A stretch of DNA of 64,000 nt. It comes from Rhodococcus sp. KBS0724 (GTDB taxonomy: Bacteria; Actinomycetota; Actinomycetes; Mycobacteriales; Mycobacteriaceae). Below the pieces are notes generated by a model. The model was not told the origin of the DNA. It was given only the letters and a program-made list of their open reading frames with translations, and did no database searches. A program made the position numbers and the translations under genes. The number at the start of each line of letters is the position of its first letter. Positions within the stretch are counted from its first letter, which is position 1. Location: positions 2,576,001 to 2,640,000 of the forward strand of contig NZ_VCBX02000001.1 in assembly GCF_005938745.2 (NCBI RefSeq), given 5' to 3'. Shown in pieces: positions 16,953-26,786 of the stretch.

Positions 16953-19900
16953 GTGGCAGGCAAGGCCCGCGTACACGAGTTGGCTAAAGAACTCGGTGTT
17001 ACCAGCAAGGAACTACTCGCAACGCTCAAAGAGCAGGGCGAGTTCGTAAAGTCTGCGTCATCCACAGTGGAGGCGCCCGTCGCACGTCGTCTGCGGGAGT
17101 CCTTCCCGTCTGCCGGTGGTGCAGAAACCAAGCCCGCGTCCAGCGACGCAGCGGCAAAGCCCGCAGCAAAGCCGGGCGCACCGTCGCCGTCGGCAGCAAA
17201 GCCCGGCGCACCGCGTCCCGGTCAGCGTCCCGGCCCCAAGCCGGCCGCACCCGCTCCCGCGGCACCGGCAGCCCCGGCTGCTGCAGCTCCGGCCCCGGCT
17301 CCGGCAGCACCGTCCGCTCCCGCAGCTCCGGCTCCTACGACGCCGGCAGTTCCCACGCCGACGTTCAATGCGCCGGCTGCACCCAGCAATGCTCCGAAGC
17401 CGGCTCGTCCGACTCCGGCAGCTCCCGCTGCACCGGCAGCTCCCGCTGCAGCTGCTCCGGCGGCACCGTCGACCGGCGCAAAGCCCGGTGGACCTCGTCC
17501 GATGCCCAAGGCTCCGCGCGTCGGCAACAACCCGTACTCCTCGGCTCCGGCTGAGCGTCCGGCACCTCGTCCGGCTCCGGGCCAGAGTGGTCCTCGTCCG
17601 GGTGCTCCGCGCCCCGCGGCGCAGGGTGGATCTCGTCCGGCTCCCGGCCAGGGCGGTCCCCGTCCGGCTCCCGGCCAGGGTGGACCTCGTCCGGCTCCCG
17701 GCCAGGGCGGTCCCCGTCCGGCTCCCGGCCAGGGTGGACCTCGTCCGCCTGCAGGTCAGGGCGGACCCCGTCCGAGCCCCGGCTCCATGCCTCCTCGCCC
17801 GAACCCGGGTGCAATGCCTGCTCGTTCCGCTCGTCCCGCGCCCGGTGGCGGCGCAGGTCGTCCGGGCCGTCCCGGTGGCGCTCCCGGCGGTCGTCCCGGT
17901 GGCGGCGGCGGTGGGTACCGCGGTGGCGGAGCTCCCGGCGGCGGCGCAGGTGCCGGTGCAGGTGCTCCCGGTGGAGGAGCTCCCGCAGGTGGTTTCCGCG
18001 GTCGTCCCGGTGGCGGTGGCCGTCCCGGTCAGCGCGGCGCAGCAGCAGGTGCATTCGGTCGTCCCGGCGGAGCAGTTCGTCGTGGCCGTAAGTCGAAGCG
18101 GGCAAAGCGCGCCGAGTACGAGAGCATGCAGGCTCCCGCAGTCGGTGGCGTCAGGCTGCCTCGCGGCAACGGCGAGACCATCCGTCTCGCTCGCGGCGCA
18201 TCGCTGTCCGACTTCGCAGACAAGATCGATGCGAACCCCGCAGCACTCGTGCAGGCACTGTTCAATCTCGGCGAGATGGTCACAGCAACGCAGTCGGTCA
18301 ACGACGAGACGCTGGAGCTTCTCGGCGGCGAGATGAACTACGTCGTTCAGGTCGTCAGCCCTGAGGACGAAGACCGCGAGCTGCTCGAACACTTCGACCT
18401 CACCTACGGCGAGGACGCCGGCGGAGAAGAGGACCTCGAGTCCCGTCCGCCTGTGGTCACCGTCATGGGCCACGTCGACCACGGTAAGACCCGTCTGCTC
18501 GATGTGATCCGTAAGGCCAACGTCCGTGAGGGCGAAGCCGGCGGCATCACGCAGCACATCGGTGCTTACCAGGTGCTCACCGAGCTCGAGGGCAACGAGC
18601 GTCTCGTGACGTTCATCGACACCCCCGGTCACGAGGCCTTCACGGCCATGCGTGCTCGAGGTGCCAAGGCCACCGACCTCGCGATCCTTGTTGTCGCAGC
18701 CGACGACGGTGTCATGCCGCAGACGGTGGAAGCGATCAACCACGCCCAGGCGGCCGACGTGCCGATCGTGGTCGCGGTCAACAAGATCGACAAGGAAGGC
18801 GCTAACCCGGACAAGATCCGTCAGCAGCTGACCGAGTACGGACTGGTCGCCGAGGAATACGGCGGAGACACCATGTTCGTCGACATCTCGGCGAAGCAGG
18901 GTCTGCACATCGATCAGCTTCTCGAAGCTGTGTTGCTGACCGCGGATGCTTCCTTGGATCTGCGTGCAAACCCGGACATGGATGCACAGGGTGTTGCGAT
19001 CGAGGCTCACCTCGACCGTGGCCGTGGCCCCGTTGCCACAGTGCTCATCCAGCGCGGAACGCTGCGCGTCGGCGATTCCATCGTCGCCGGTGATGCATAC
19101 GGCCGCGTCCGCCGCATGGTGGACGAGCACGGCGAGGACGTCCACGAGGCACTGCCTTCGCGTCCGGTTCAGGTCATCGGCTTCACGTCCGTCCCCGGTG
19201 CAGGCGACAACCTGCTCGTGGTCGACGAGGACCGTATTGCCCGTCAGATCGCTGACCGTCGCAATGCACGTAAGCGCAACGCGTTGGCAGCGAAGAGCCG
19301 CAAGCGCATCAGCTTGGACGATCTCGATGCAGCTCTGAAGGAACATTCGCAGCTGAACTTGATCCTCAAGGGCGACAACTCGGGAACCGTCGAGGCTCTC
19401 GAAGAGGCACTGCTGGCGATCCCGATCGACGACGAGGTGCAGTTGCGCGTCATCGACCGTGGTGTCGGTGGCGTCACGGAGACCAACGTCAACCTGGCAG
19501 CGGCTTCCAACGCGATCATCATCGGCTTCAACGTCCGTGCCGAAGGCAAGGCGACCGAGCTGGCGAACCGCGAGGGTGTCGACATCCGGTACTACTCGGT
19601 GATCTACCAGGCCATCGACGAGGTCGAGAAGGCTCTCAAGGGTCTGCTCAAGCCGGTGTACGAAGAGGTCGAGCTGGGCAAGGCGGAGATCCGCGCCATG
19701 TTCCGTTCGTCCAAGATCGGCAACATTGCCGGTTGCTTGGTCACGTCGGGCAGCATCCGTCGCAACGCCAAGGCACGTCTCATCCGCGACAGCAAGGTTG
19801 TCGCCGAGACGGTCACCATCTCCTCGCTCAAGCGGGAGAAGGAAGACGCCACCGAGGTTCGCGAAGGCTACGAATGTGGTCTGACCGTCACCTACTCCGA

Positions 19901-19958
19901 TATCAAGATCGGTGACGTTCTGGAGTGCTACGAGCTTCGTGAGAAGCCGCGCGACTAG
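16953..19958 (+). CDS. infB: Translation initiation factor IF-2
   Basis: GTPase of 1001 residues that places initiator tRNA on the 30S subunit. Starts [22 protein letters not shown]; the GTG at 16953 has GAGGAG 5-10 nt upstream, while the frame opens further upstream at 16896 without family match. Residues 50-390 are a long Ala/Pro/Gly/Arg-rich low-complexity region including tandem GQGGPRPAP units. The G domain shows GHVDHGKT (P-loop), DTPGHEAF (G3) and NKID (G4), followed by the IF2 C-terminal domains. Longer than the E. coli protein because of the N-terminal region, as in other mycolata. Confidence 0.96.
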   Translation: MAGKARVHELAKELGVTSKELLATLKEQGEFVKSASSTVEAPVARRLRESFPSAGGAETKPASSDAAAKPAAKPGAPSPSAAKPGAPRPGQRPGPKPAAPAPAAPAAPAAAAPAPAPAAPSAPAAPAPTTPAVPTPTFNAPAAPSNAPKPARPTPAAPAAPAAPAAAAPAAPSTGAKPGGPRPMPKAPRVGNNPYSSAPAERPAPRPAPGQSGPRPGAPRPAAQGGSRPAPGQGGPRPAPGQGGPRPAPGQGGPRPAPGQGGPRPPAGQGGPRPSPGSMPPRPNPGAMPARSARPAPGGGAGRPGRPGGAPGGRPGGGGGGYRGGGAPGGGAGAGAGAPGGGAPAGGFRGRPGGGGRPGQRGAAAGAFGRPGGAVRRGRKSKRAKRAEYESMQAPAVGGVRLPRGNGETIRLARGASLSDFADKIDANPAALVQALFNLGEMVTATQSVNDETLELLGGEMNYVVQVVSPEDEDRELLEHFDLTYGEDAGGEEDLESRPPVVTVMGHVDHGKTRLLDVIRKANVREGEAGGITQHIGAYQVLTELEGNERLVTFIDTPGHEAFTAMRARGAKATDLAILVVAADDGVMPQTVEAINHAQAADVPIVVAVNKIDKEGANPDKIRQQLTEYGLVAEEYGGDTMFVDISAKQGLHIDQLLEAVLLTADASLDLRANPDMDAQGVAIEAHLDRGRGPVATVLIQRGTLRVGDSIVAGDAYGRVRRMVDEHGEDVHEALPSRPVQVIGFTSVPGAGDNLLVVDEDRIARQIADRRNARKRNALAAKSRKRISLDDLDAALKEHSQLNLILKGDNSGTVEALEEALLAIPIDDEVQLRVIDRGVGGVTETNVNLAAASNAIIIGFNVRAEGKATELANREGVDIRYYSVIYQAIDEVEKALKGLLKPVYEEVELGKAEIRAMFRSSKIGNIAGCLVTSGSIRRNAKARLIRDSKVVAETVTISSLKREKEDATEVREGYECGLTVTYSDIKIGDVLECYELREKPRD
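17625..17759 (+). repeat. 27-bp tandem repeat (5 units) in infB
   Basis: Five in-frame 27-bp units encode [13 protein letters not shown] repeats. Two alternating versions (GGCGGTCCC... and GGTGGACCT...) give a 54-bp higher-order period over 17652-17759. Confidence 0.9.
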
Positions 19959-20001
19959 TAGTCGCCGCGGGCGCTGGGGGCGCTCGTGAGTACTGACTGA
20001 C

Positions 20002-20045
20002 ATGGACTCTCCTGGACATTGAACTCAATGTCCGGGAGAGTCCAT
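20002..20045. repeat. 21-bp-arm inverted repeat between infB and DUF503 gene
   Basis: ATGGACTCTCC...GGACATTGA at 20002-20022 pairs with 20025-20045 with one G-T wobble and a 2-nt centre. No U-run follows. It may be the infB terminator, an RNA processing hairpin or a remnant of a small repeat. Confidence 0.75.
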
Positions 20046-20097
20046 TCGGCTATACCGAGGAAGCGGTCTGGCGGACGAGAATTAGGTCTGGGGGAAT

Positions 20098-20388
20098 ATG
20101 TTCGTAGGTGCGTTGGAGTTCGACATTCTTTTCGGAGATGTCCACTCCCTCAAGGAAAAGCGTTCGCTGGTGTCGCCGATTCTGACTGAACTGCGACGTT
20201 TCGGGATCAGTGCGGCGGAAGCCGGCGAGCAGGGGCGTCTACGCCGCGCCTTGGTCGGTGTTGCTGCTGTCAGTTCGTCGATGGATCATCTGCACGACGT
20301 GCTCGATCGTTGTGAGCGAGCCGTTGCGGCGCGACCGGAAATGCAGTTACTTGCCGTTCGACGACGCATCTTCGGTCCCGAGGACTGA
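20098..20388 (+). CDS. DUF503 family protein (YlxP-like)
   Basis: Small protein of 96 residues that begins MFVGALEFDILFGDVHSLKEKRSLVSPI, cited here as the typical DUF503 signature HSLKEKRS. YlxP in Bacillus lies between infB and rbfA as here. A role in ribosome or translation is suspected from this conserved position but not established. The ATG at 20098 follows a GGGGG-like stretch. The reading continues to ARRRIFGPED without interruption. Confidence 0.85.
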   Translation: MFVGALEFDILFGDVHSLKEKRSLVSPILTELRRFGISAAEAGEQGRLRRALVGVAAVSSSMDHLHDVLDRCERAVAARPEMQLLAVRRRIFGPED

Positions 20389-20536
20389 TTTGGTCGGTGG
20401 GCGGCGATGCACAAGACTGGTGTCGGTAATAATTCTTGTAAATCGAACATTGTGAACGATCGAGTTATCTCGTATCGGATGTGCGTGAATCGAATGTCCG
20501 TGGAATCGAAAGTCCAGGGAGAAGGAGACAGAGATC

Positions 20537-21022
20537 ATGGTGGATCCCGCCCGGGCCCGTAAGCTCGCAAAACGAATCGGCACGATTGTCGCGACTGCAA
20601 TCGACCACGAGATCAAGGATCCGCGGCTTGCTTTTGTGACCATCACCGACACGAAGGTCACCAACGACCTGCACGATGCGACTGTGTATTACACCGTGAT
20701 GGGTGAAAAGGTCGATTCCGCGCCGGACGTCGAAGCTGCTGCAGCCGGTCTCGAGAAGGCCAAGGGTGTGCTCCGGTCGAAGGTGGGCGCCGGTACCGGT
20801 GTCCGTTTCACACCGACGCTGACGTTTGTCGCGGACACCGTCCCTGACACTGCGCGCCACATGGAAGAGCTGTTGGCGAGGGCGCGTGCCGCGGACGGCG
20901 AGCTCGCCAAGGCTCGCGAGGGAGCCCAGCCTGCCGGTGATGCAGATCCGTACAAGGAGCCACGAGTAGCGGCGGACGACGAGGATGACGTCGCTGCCTC
21001 TGATGCTCGAGACCTCGACTGA
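20537..21022 (+). CDS. rbfA: 30S ribosome-binding factor A
   Basis: Cold-shock and 16S processing factor of 161 residues. The core is [41 protein letters not shown] and [22 protein letters not shown]. The C-terminal 45 residues form an acidic tail ([16 protein letters not shown]) typical for mycolata. GGAGAAGGAGA is upstream of the ATG. The upstream 148 bp are relatively AT-rich and probably contain its own promoter (possible -10 near TAATAAT at 20425-20435). Confidence 0.95.
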   Translation: MVDPARARKLAKRIGTIVATAIDHEIKDPRLAFVTITDTKVTNDLHDATVYYTVMGEKVDSAPDVEAAAAGLEKAKGVLRSKVGAGTGVRFTPTLTFVADTVPDTARHMEELLARARAADGELAKAREGAQPAGDADPYKEPRVAADDEDDVAASDARDLD

Positions 21023-21034
21023 CTCGCAGCGAGG

Positions 21035-22039
21035 ATGACGATCACCGCACGCGCTGACGGAGATTCTTGCGAGGATCCCTGCCTGGTGGATTTCGCGCGG
21101 GCAATCGACGTGCTGGATGCGGCCCGGACGGCAACTATTCTGTGCCACATCCAGCCTGACGCGGACACGATCGGAAGCGGTCTGGCGCTGGGGTTGGTGC
21201 TCGAGCGTAGGGGAGTTTCGGTTCAGGTCGCGTTCAGTCGGCCCGCGGATTTACCCGAGTCCATGCTCGGATTCCCCGCTCGGCATCTGTTGGTTCCGCC
21301 GGCCGCCGTGCGTTCCGAGGTGGATGTCCTGGTCACTGTCGACGTGGGCAGTACCGGGCGCCTGGGTGCCCTCGCGGATCGGCTTGCGGGTGCGGCCAGC
21401 ACCGTCGTCGTGGATCATCATCGATCCAATTCGGAATTCGGTGCGATCAACGTCGTGGATGATTCCGCAGCATCGACGACGGCTCTGCTGGCACGGTTGT
21501 TCGATTCGTGGGGCGTCGAGATCGATCGTGACGTAGCGCATTGCCTGTATGCCGGGCTCGTGACCGATACCGGCTCCTTCCGTTGGGGCGGACCGTCGAC
21601 GCACGTTCTTGCGGCCCGATTGTTGGCCACCGGCATCGACGGTGACGCCATCGCTCGGCAACTCCTCGATACTCATCCGTTCGGCTGGTTGCCGATGCTG
21701 TCGTCGGTGCTCGGTTCAGCGACGTTGGTGCGCAGCGCCGCGGGTGGTCGCGGTCTGGTGTACGCGGTGATCCGCCGCGAAGACATCGGAGATTTGCGCT
21801 CCGAGGAAATCGAGAGTGTCGTCGACATCGTGCGGACCACAGCGGAAGCCGAGGTTGCCGCGGTTCTGAAGGAGTCGGACACCGGCAGTTGGTCGATATC
21901 GTTGCGCGCGAAGACCGATGTCGACGTCTCCGCTGTTGCGGAGAGTCTTGGTGGCGGTGGTCATCGACTCTCTGCGGGCTACACCTCGACCGATTCGAGT
22001 GAGCAGACGGTTGCAGCGTTGATTGCCGCATTAGGGTGA
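21035..22039 (+). CDS. nrnA: DHH-family bifunctional oligoribonuclease/PAP phosphatase
   Basis: Phosphoesterase of 334 residues degrading nano-RNA or pAp (and, in M. tuberculosis, cyclic dinucleotide products; Rv2837c from memory). Motifs: HIQPDADTIGSGLAL (residues 38-52, metal ligands), VTVDVGSTGRLG, VVVDHHRSNSEFG (DHH motif) and C-terminal DHHA1 with GGGGHRLSAG. Located 12 bp after rbfA, as in mycobacteria. The first 20 residues differ from the family and could reflect a later start. Confidence 0.92.
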   Translation: MTITARADGDSCEDPCLVDFARAIDVLDAARTATILCHIQPDADTIGSGLALGLVLERRGVSVQVAFSRPADLPESMLGFPARHLLVPPAAVRSEVDVLVTVDVGSTGRLGALADRLAGAASTVVVDHHRSNSEFGAINVVDDSAASTTALLARLFDSWGVEIDRDVAHCLYAGLVTDTGSFRWGGPSTHVLAARLLATGIDGDAIARQLLDTHPFGWLPMLSSVLGSATLVRSAAGGRGLVYAVIRREDIGDLRSEEIESVVDIVRTTAEAEVAAVLKESDTGSWSISLRAKTDVDVSAVAESLGGGGHRLSAGYTSTDSSEQTVAALIAALG

Positions 22040-22049
22040 GGGTCCGATC

Positions 22050-23456
22050 GTGACCGCATCCGACAGCGCTGCGACAAAGTCCGGCGCGGATGTCGACGTG
22101 ACCGGCCGTCGCATCTTCGGGTTGGCGTTGCCCGCGTTGGGTGTGCTGGCAGCAGAGCCGCTCTATCTCCTGTTCGACATCGCGGTCGTGGGTCGGCTCG
22201 GAGCTCTTCCGTTGGCGGGTCTGGCGGTGGGCGGGCTCATCCTGTCGTTGGTGAGTACTCAGTTGACGTTCCTGTCGTACGGAACGACGGCTCGTGCCGC
22301 TCGACTGCATGGCGCAGGTCGCGATCGCGAGGCGATCGGTGAGGGTGTTCAGGCAACCTGGTTGGCGTTGGCCATCGGGTTGTTGTTGGTGGCAGTGGTG
22401 CAGGCGGTTGCCGGGCCGTTGACGTCGGCGGTGGCGGGCGGTTCCGATATCGCGGATGCGGCAGAGAGTTGGCTGCGCATCGCGGTGCTGGGTGTGCCGC
22501 TCATTCTGGTAGCCCTCGCCGGCAACGGCTGGATGCGAGGCCTGCAGAACACAATCCGTCCGCTGCGCTTCGTTCTTGTGGGACTGGGGATTTCGGCAGT
22601 TCTGTGCCCGATCCTGGTTCACGGACTGTGGGGTGCGCCGCGCCTCGAGCTCGAAGGTTCGGCAGTCGCGAATCTTGTCGGTCAGAGTATCTCCGGGATT
22701 ATGTTCGCGTGGGCATTGTTCCGTGAACCCGTCTCGGCCAGACCACGTGTGTCGATCATGCGCGCGCAGATGGTCATGGGCCGCGATCTGATTCTGCGCA
22801 GCCTCGCATTTCAAGCCTGTTTCGTATCGGCTGCGGCGGTTGCGTCGCGATTCGGAGCAGCAGTGGTGGGTGCGCATCAGGTGGTTCTGCAGTTGTGGAA
22901 CCTGGTTGCGCTGCTTCTCGATTCATTGGCAATAGCCGCGCAGACGCTCATCGGGGCCGCATTGGGCGGCGGATTTGCGGCCGCTGCCAAGAAAATGGCG
23001 TGGCGGATCACAGTGTGGTCGACGGTCTTCGCAGTGCTGTTGGCCGTGGTGTTCGCCGCCGGGCATTCGGTGATTCCACAACTGTTCACCGCTGACGACG
23101 ACGTGCTTGCGCAGATGTCGATCGCCTGGTGGTTCTTTGTCGCGATCATGCCGGTGGCGGGCATCGTGTTTGCGCTAGACGGAGTTCTCCTCGGAGCCGG
23201 TGATGTCGCCTTCATGAGAAATGCCACCATGGCGTGTGCGGTGATCGGATTTCTGCCGGCGATCTGGATGTCGCTGGCCTTCGACTGGGGGTTGGCCGGA
23301 ATCTGGGCGGGCCTGACCGTGTTTGTCGTACTGCGGATGATTGCGGTGTCGTGGCGTGCGCTTTCGGGCAAGTGGGCTGTGACGGGAACCGAGACAACTG
23401 CGCATGCAGTCGAGCGTTCAAGTGAGGAAGCTGAGGGATCGTGGCAGCAAAGCTGA
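22050..23456 (+). CDS. MATE-family efflux transporter (DinF-like)
   Basis: Cation-coupled efflux protein of 468 residues with two MatE halves and about 12 hydrophobic segments: ALGVLAAEPLYLLFDIAVVG in the first, SLAFQACFVSAAAVASRFG and AHQVVLQLWNLVALLLDS in the second. In M. tuberculosis dinF (Rv2836c) follows the nrnA homologue in the same way. GTG start 22050 is 10 bp after nrnA. Its C-terminus overlaps the pptH start by 16 bp, which suggests co-transcription. Substrate unknown. Confidence 0.88.
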   Translation: MTASDSAATKSGADVDVTGRRIFGLALPALGVLAAEPLYLLFDIAVVGRLGALPLAGLAVGGLILSLVSTQLTFLSYGTTARAARLHGAGRDREAIGEGVQATWLALAIGLLLVAVVQAVAGPLTSAVAGGSDIADAAESWLRIAVLGVPLILVALAGNGWMRGLQNTIRPLRFVLVGLGISAVLCPILVHGLWGAPRLELEGSAVANLVGQSISGIMFAWALFREPVSARPRVSIMRAQMVMGRDLILRSLAFQACFVSAAAVASRFGAAVVGAHQVVLQLWNLVALLLDSLAIAAQTLIGAALGGGFAAAAKKMAWRITVWSTVFAVLLAVVFAAGHSVIPQLFTADDDVLAQMSIAWWFFVAIMPVAGIVFALDGVLLGAGDVAFMRNATMACAVIGFLPAIWMSLAFDWGLAGIWAGLTVFVVLRMIAVSWRALSGKWAVTGTETTAHAVERSSEEAEGSWQQS

Positions 23457-24364
23457 TGGCAGTGAGCGACATTCATGTCGGTCACAACGGCAACAAGCCG
23501 ATGACGGAGGAACTGTTCCCGGATTCGCCGGACGATTGGTTGATCCTGGCCGGCGACGTATCGGAGAAGACCGACGACATTCGCTGGGCGCTCACGCTCC
23601 TGCGCTCCCGCTTCGCGAAGGTCATCTGGATTCCCGGAAACCACGAACTGTGGACGACGGCCAAGGACCCGGTACAGATTCACGGCGCTCCGCGCTACGA
23701 GTATCTGGTCAACATGTGCCGCGAGATCGACGTCATCACGCCGGAGGATCCGTTCCCGGTGTGGGAGGGCGAAGACGGTCCGGTGACCCTCGTGCCGATG
23801 TTCCTGCTCTACGACTACTCGTTCCTGCCCGTCGGGGCGCGAGACAAGGAACACGGGCTCGAGATCGCGCGGGACAAGAACGTCGTCGCCACCGACGAGT
23901 TTCTGCTGTCGTCGCAGCCGTACGCAACCCGCGACGCGTGGTGCCGTGCCCGTATCGCGTACACGCAGGAGCGTCTGGACGCGTTGCCCGAAGGCACGAA
24001 GACCGTGCTGATCAATCACTTTCCGTTGGTTCGTCAACCAACGGACGTGCTCATCTATCCGGAATTTGCGCTGTGGTGCGGTACGACGCTGACCGCGGAC
24101 TGGCATGTGAAATACAACGCCGTGTGTTCGGTCTACGGGCACCTGCATATTCCGCGGACCACCTACTACGACGGCGTCCGCTTCGAGGAAGTGTCGCTCG
24201 GATATCCACGAGAGTGGCGTCGGCGCGGCCTGCCGGAGAAACTGTTGCGGCAGATTCTGCCGGTGCCGGAGTATCCGCCGGGAACGCTCAACAAATGGGG
24301 CGGCCACTTCAAGGTGACGCCGGAGCAGGAAGCCGAAGTCGAGCGTATGCGCTCGGGTCGCTAG
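23441..24364 (+). CDS. pptH: Metallophosphoesterase, PptH-type phosphopantetheinyl hydrolase
   Basis: Calcineurin-like phosphoesterase of 307 residues. Metal motifs: SDIHVGHNG (D-x-H), LAGDVSEKTDD (GD), IPGNHELW (GNH-E), INHFPL (H) and VYGHLHIPR (GHxH), in order. The neighbour is pptT. In M. tuberculosis the corresponding pair is Rv2795c-Rv2794c, where PptH removes 4'-phosphopantetheine from carrier proteins and opposes PptT (literature knowledge). Here it is likely the same role, acting on mycolate and polyketide carrier proteins. GTG start overlaps the MATE stop. Confidence 0.88.
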   Translation: MAAKLMAVSDIHVGHNGNKPMTEELFPDSPDDWLILAGDVSEKTDDIRWALTLLRSRFAKVIWIPGNHELWTTAKDPVQIHGAPRYEYLVNMCREIDVITPEDPFPVWEGEDGPVTLVPMFLLYDYSFLPVGARDKEHGLEIARDKNVVATDEFLLSSQPYATRDAWCRARIAYTQERLDALPEGTKTVLINHFPLVRQPTDVLIYPEFALWCGTTLTADWHVKYNAVCSVYGHLHIPRTTYYDGVRFEEVSLGYPREWRRRGLPEKLLRQILPVPEYPPGTLNKWGGHFKVTPEQEAEVERMRSGR

Positions 24365-24377
24365 AAAGGCACGACAC

Positions 24378-25037
24378 GTGATCGAACAGATTCTGCCCGG
24401 CGGCATCGCCATTGCCGAGGCGTTCGAGGATCCGCCGGGGCTGCTCCCGCATCCCAGCGAAGAGGCGCTGATCGGCCGCGCGGTGGAGAAGCGTCGTCGT
24501 GAATTCGTGACGACGCGCAATCTCGCCCGCACCGCGATGGGGAAATTGGGTGTCCCGGCGGCCCCCGTCATGCGCGGGGAGCGGGGAGCGCCGTTGTGGC
24601 CGAAAGGTGTTGTCGGCAGCCTTGCACACTGCGACGGATATCGCGGCGCGGTGCTGGCGTACTCGATGCAGGTCCGTTCACTGGGGATCGACGCCGAACC
24701 CCACGGACCTCTGCCGGACGGGGTGCTTCCGGCCGTCAGTATCGAGGACGAGCGAACCTGGCTGGGCGAGCAGGCCGGCGACGGTCCAGTTCACTGGGAT
24801 CGAATCCTGTTCTGCGCCAAAGAAGCCACGTACAAGGCGTGGTTCCCGCTCACACAGCGGTGGTTGGGGTTCGAGGACGCACACATCACGTTCGAATCCG
24901 ACTCGGATACGTCTGGCACGTTCCGCTCGAAGTTGTTGGTCCCGGGAGAGACGACGTCCGGTGCGCCGCTCACCGAATTCGACGGCAGGTGGATGGTCTC
25001 CGACGGGCTGATCCTGACGGCAATTTCGGTGCAGTGA
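24378..25037 (+). CDS. pptT: 4'-phosphopantetheinyl transferase PptT
   Basis: Sfp-type enzyme of 219 residues that moves phosphopantetheine from CoA to type I fatty acid, mycolic acid, polyketide and siderophore carrier domains. Motifs: SLAHCDGY, LGIDAEPHGP (the GxDxE magnesium motif) and FCAKEATYKAW (the KEAxYK motif). GTG 24378 lies 13 bp after pptH, so synthesis and removal activities are co-expressed. Essential in mycobacteria by established knowledge. Confidence 0.93.
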   Translation: MIEQILPGGIAIAEAFEDPPGLLPHPSEEALIGRAVEKRRREFVTTRNLARTAMGKLGVPAAPVMRGERGAPLWPKGVVGSLAHCDGYRGAVLAYSMQVRSLGIDAEPHGPLPDGVLPAVSIEDERTWLGEQAGDGPVHWDRILFCAKEATYKAWFPLTQRWLGFEDAHITFESDSDTSGTFRSKLLVPGETTSGAPLTEFDGRWMVSDGLILTAISVQ

Positions 25038-25061
25038 GTCCGGCTGGCAGAATCGATACAC

Positions 25062-25988
25062 GTGTCAGCTCGCGAAAAGCCTTCCTCCGGACTTGTCGGC
25101 GCCGGAATCCTGATCGTCGACAAAGAAGCAGGCCTCACCAGCCATGACGTAGTGGCCCGGTGCCGCAAGCTGTTGAATACCCGCAAGGTCGGGCACGCGG
25201 GAACGCTTGATCCGATGGCAACGGGTGTGCTGGTTCTCGGTGTGGAGCGTGCCACCAAACTGCTCGGCCTCTTGGCACTGACCACCAAGGCGTATTCGGC
25301 GACCATCCGGTTGGGGGCGTCGACGACTACCGACGACGCGGAAGGCGACGTGCTCACCACGGCAGACGCGTCGGCCGTGACGGACGAGGAGATCGCCGCA
25401 GTCGTGGCGACGCTGACCGGTGACATCGAGCAGATCCCGGCCAGCGTCAGCGCGATCAAGGTGGACGGTCAGCGGGCTCATGCTTTGGTGCGGGCCGGCG
25501 AAACAGTCGAGCTCGCCGCGCGCCCGGTGACGGTCTCGACCTTCGAGATACTTGCCCGGCGCAACATCGAGGGCGGATTTGTCGATCTAGACGTCGACGT
25601 GGAGTGCTCGTCGGGAACGTACATTCGCTCGCTGGCGCGTGATCTCGGGCGGGCGTTGGGCGTCGGCGGACATCTGACGTCACTGCGTCGTACGCGCGTC
25701 GGACCGTTCACTCTCGAACATGCACGCACACTCGAGGATCTTGCCGAGGCGCCCGGCGTGAGTCTCGACATCGATCAGGCAGCCCAGACTGCGTTCCCGC
25801 ACCGCCAGATCACGGCGGCGGAGGCGGAAGCCATCAGTCAGGGGCGTTGGCTCGAACCGATCGGGCTCAAAGGCATCTACGCGGCCATCGAACCTGGCGG
25901 CCATACGATTGCTCTGCTGCAGGAAAAGGGAAAGCGTGCCAGTTCGGTGATGGTCGTGCGTCCTGCGACTCTGCGTCAGGATCAGTAG
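25062..25988 (+). CDS. truB: tRNA pseudouridine-55 synthase
   Basis: Makes pseudouridine 55 in the T loop of tRNAs; 308 residues. Signature VGHAGTLDPMATGVLVLGV holds the catalytic Asp at residue 50; further ATKLLGLLALTTKAYSATIRLG and the GTYIRSLARDLGRALGVGGHL motif. It ends with a PUA-like C-terminal segment (RWLEPIGLKGIYAAIEPGG). GTG 25062 lies 24 bp after pptT. The stop codon lies inside a 17-bp tandem duplication. Confidence 0.95.
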   Translation: MSAREKPSSGLVGAGILIVDKEAGLTSHDVVARCRKLLNTRKVGHAGTLDPMATGVLVLGVERATKLLGLLALTTKAYSATIRLGASTTTDDAEGDVLTTADASAVTDEEIAAVVATLTGDIEQIPASVSAIKVDGQRAHALVRAGETVELAARPVTVSTFEILARRNIEGGFVDLDVDVECSSGTYIRSLARDLGRALGVGGHLTSLRRTRVGPFTLEHARTLEDLAEAPGVSLDIDQAAQTAFPHRQITAAEAEAISQGRWLEPIGLKGIYAAIEPGGHTIALLQEKGKRASSVMVVRPATLRQDQ

Positions 25989-26007
25989 TACGTCAGGATC
26001 GGTAGTA
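25974..26007 (+). repeat. 17-bp tandem duplication spanning the truB stop codon
   Basis: CGTCAGGATCAGTAGTA (25974-25990) is repeated with one change at 25991-26007, followed by a partial third copy (CATCAGG). The truB stop is in the first unit. Confidence 0.85.
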
Positions 26008-26024
26008 CATCAGGGCTGGGTTAA

Positions 26025-26786
26025 TCAGACCAGCCAGATGGCTTGGGCGACAGGGCTTCCCAGATCTATACAGTCCGGACTGTCGCCCAGGCGCACAGAC
26101 ACGGTGCCGGCAAAATCGCGACGCTCCTCCACGGTGATCTCGACGTCGAGGGTGACGCCGACGGAATCGAAGTAGCGAAGCATCTCGGGATCGGAGTCGG
26201 AAATACGCGCAACCCGCCCGCGCTCACCGTTCGCGAAATCGCTGAGTTGGCGTGCCGGGGGAGTGGGAATCGACCCGTCGGCGGCCGGGATGGGGTCGCC
26301 GTGCGGATCGCGTTCGGGGAAGCCGAGTTTGGCATCGATGCGCGAGATCATCAGGTCGGAGACGGCGTGCTCGAGAATTTCGGCTTCGTCGTGGACCTCG
26401 TCCCAGCCGTAGCCGAGTTCGTGAACGAGATACGTTTCGAGCAGTCGGTGGCGTCGCACCATGGAGACAGCCGCCGCACGGCCGGTGTCCGTCAATGCGA
26501 TCGATCCGTACCGGGCGTGATCGACCAGGCCCTGATCGGACAGTTTGCGAATCGCTTCGGACACCGTGGACGCGGAGACGCCCATCTTCTCGGACAGCAG
26601 CTTCGTGGAGATGCGTTCGAGTGACCACTCCTGAATGGTCCAGATCACCTTCAGGTAGTCCTGCGCGACCGAGGACAGCGCCAGGGTGTCGATCGATCCG
26701 TCCGGGTTGGAATTCGTGTCGCCGGATTCGGCGACACCTTCCGGCGCGGAGTGTGTATCGGAGGGTCCAGTCTTGTGAGCTGCCAC
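26025..26786 (-). CDS. mntR: DtxR/MntR-family metal-dependent regulator
   Basis: Repressor of 253 residues. Winged-helix domain: SSVAQDYLKVIWTIQEWSLERISTKLLSEKMGVSASTVSEAIRKL (recognition in GVSASTVSEAIRKL, residues about 70-85). Dimer/metal domain: RHRLLETYLVHELGYGWDEVHDEAEILEHAVSD, which supplies E, H and C/E ligands typical of manganese-responsive members; then a FeoA/SH3-like C-terminal domain (VGVTLDVEITVEERR). The position next to ribF matches SirR (Rv2788) of M. tuberculosis. An extended N-terminal tail of about 35 residues is low-complexity. A palindrome overlaps its promoter, so autorepression is likely. Confidence 0.87.
   Translation of the reverse strand: MAAHKTGPSDTHSAPEGVAESGDTNSNPDGSIDTLALSSVAQDYLKVIWTIQEWSLERISTKLLSEKMGVSASTVSEAIRKLSDQGLVDHARYGSIALTDTGRAAAVSMVRRHRLLETYLVHELGYGWDEVHDEAEILEHAVSDLMISRIDAKLGFPERDPHGDPIPAADGSIPTPPARQLSDFANGERGRVARISDSDPEMLRYFDSVGVTLDVEITVEERRDFAGTVSVRLGDSPDCIDLGSPVAQAIWLV

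Noticed and set aside
17058..20003. 981-residue open frame antisense to infB
   Set aside because: Low-complexity product (Thr/Cys/Ser-rich) that mirrors the codon bias of infB; no start signal or family likeness.
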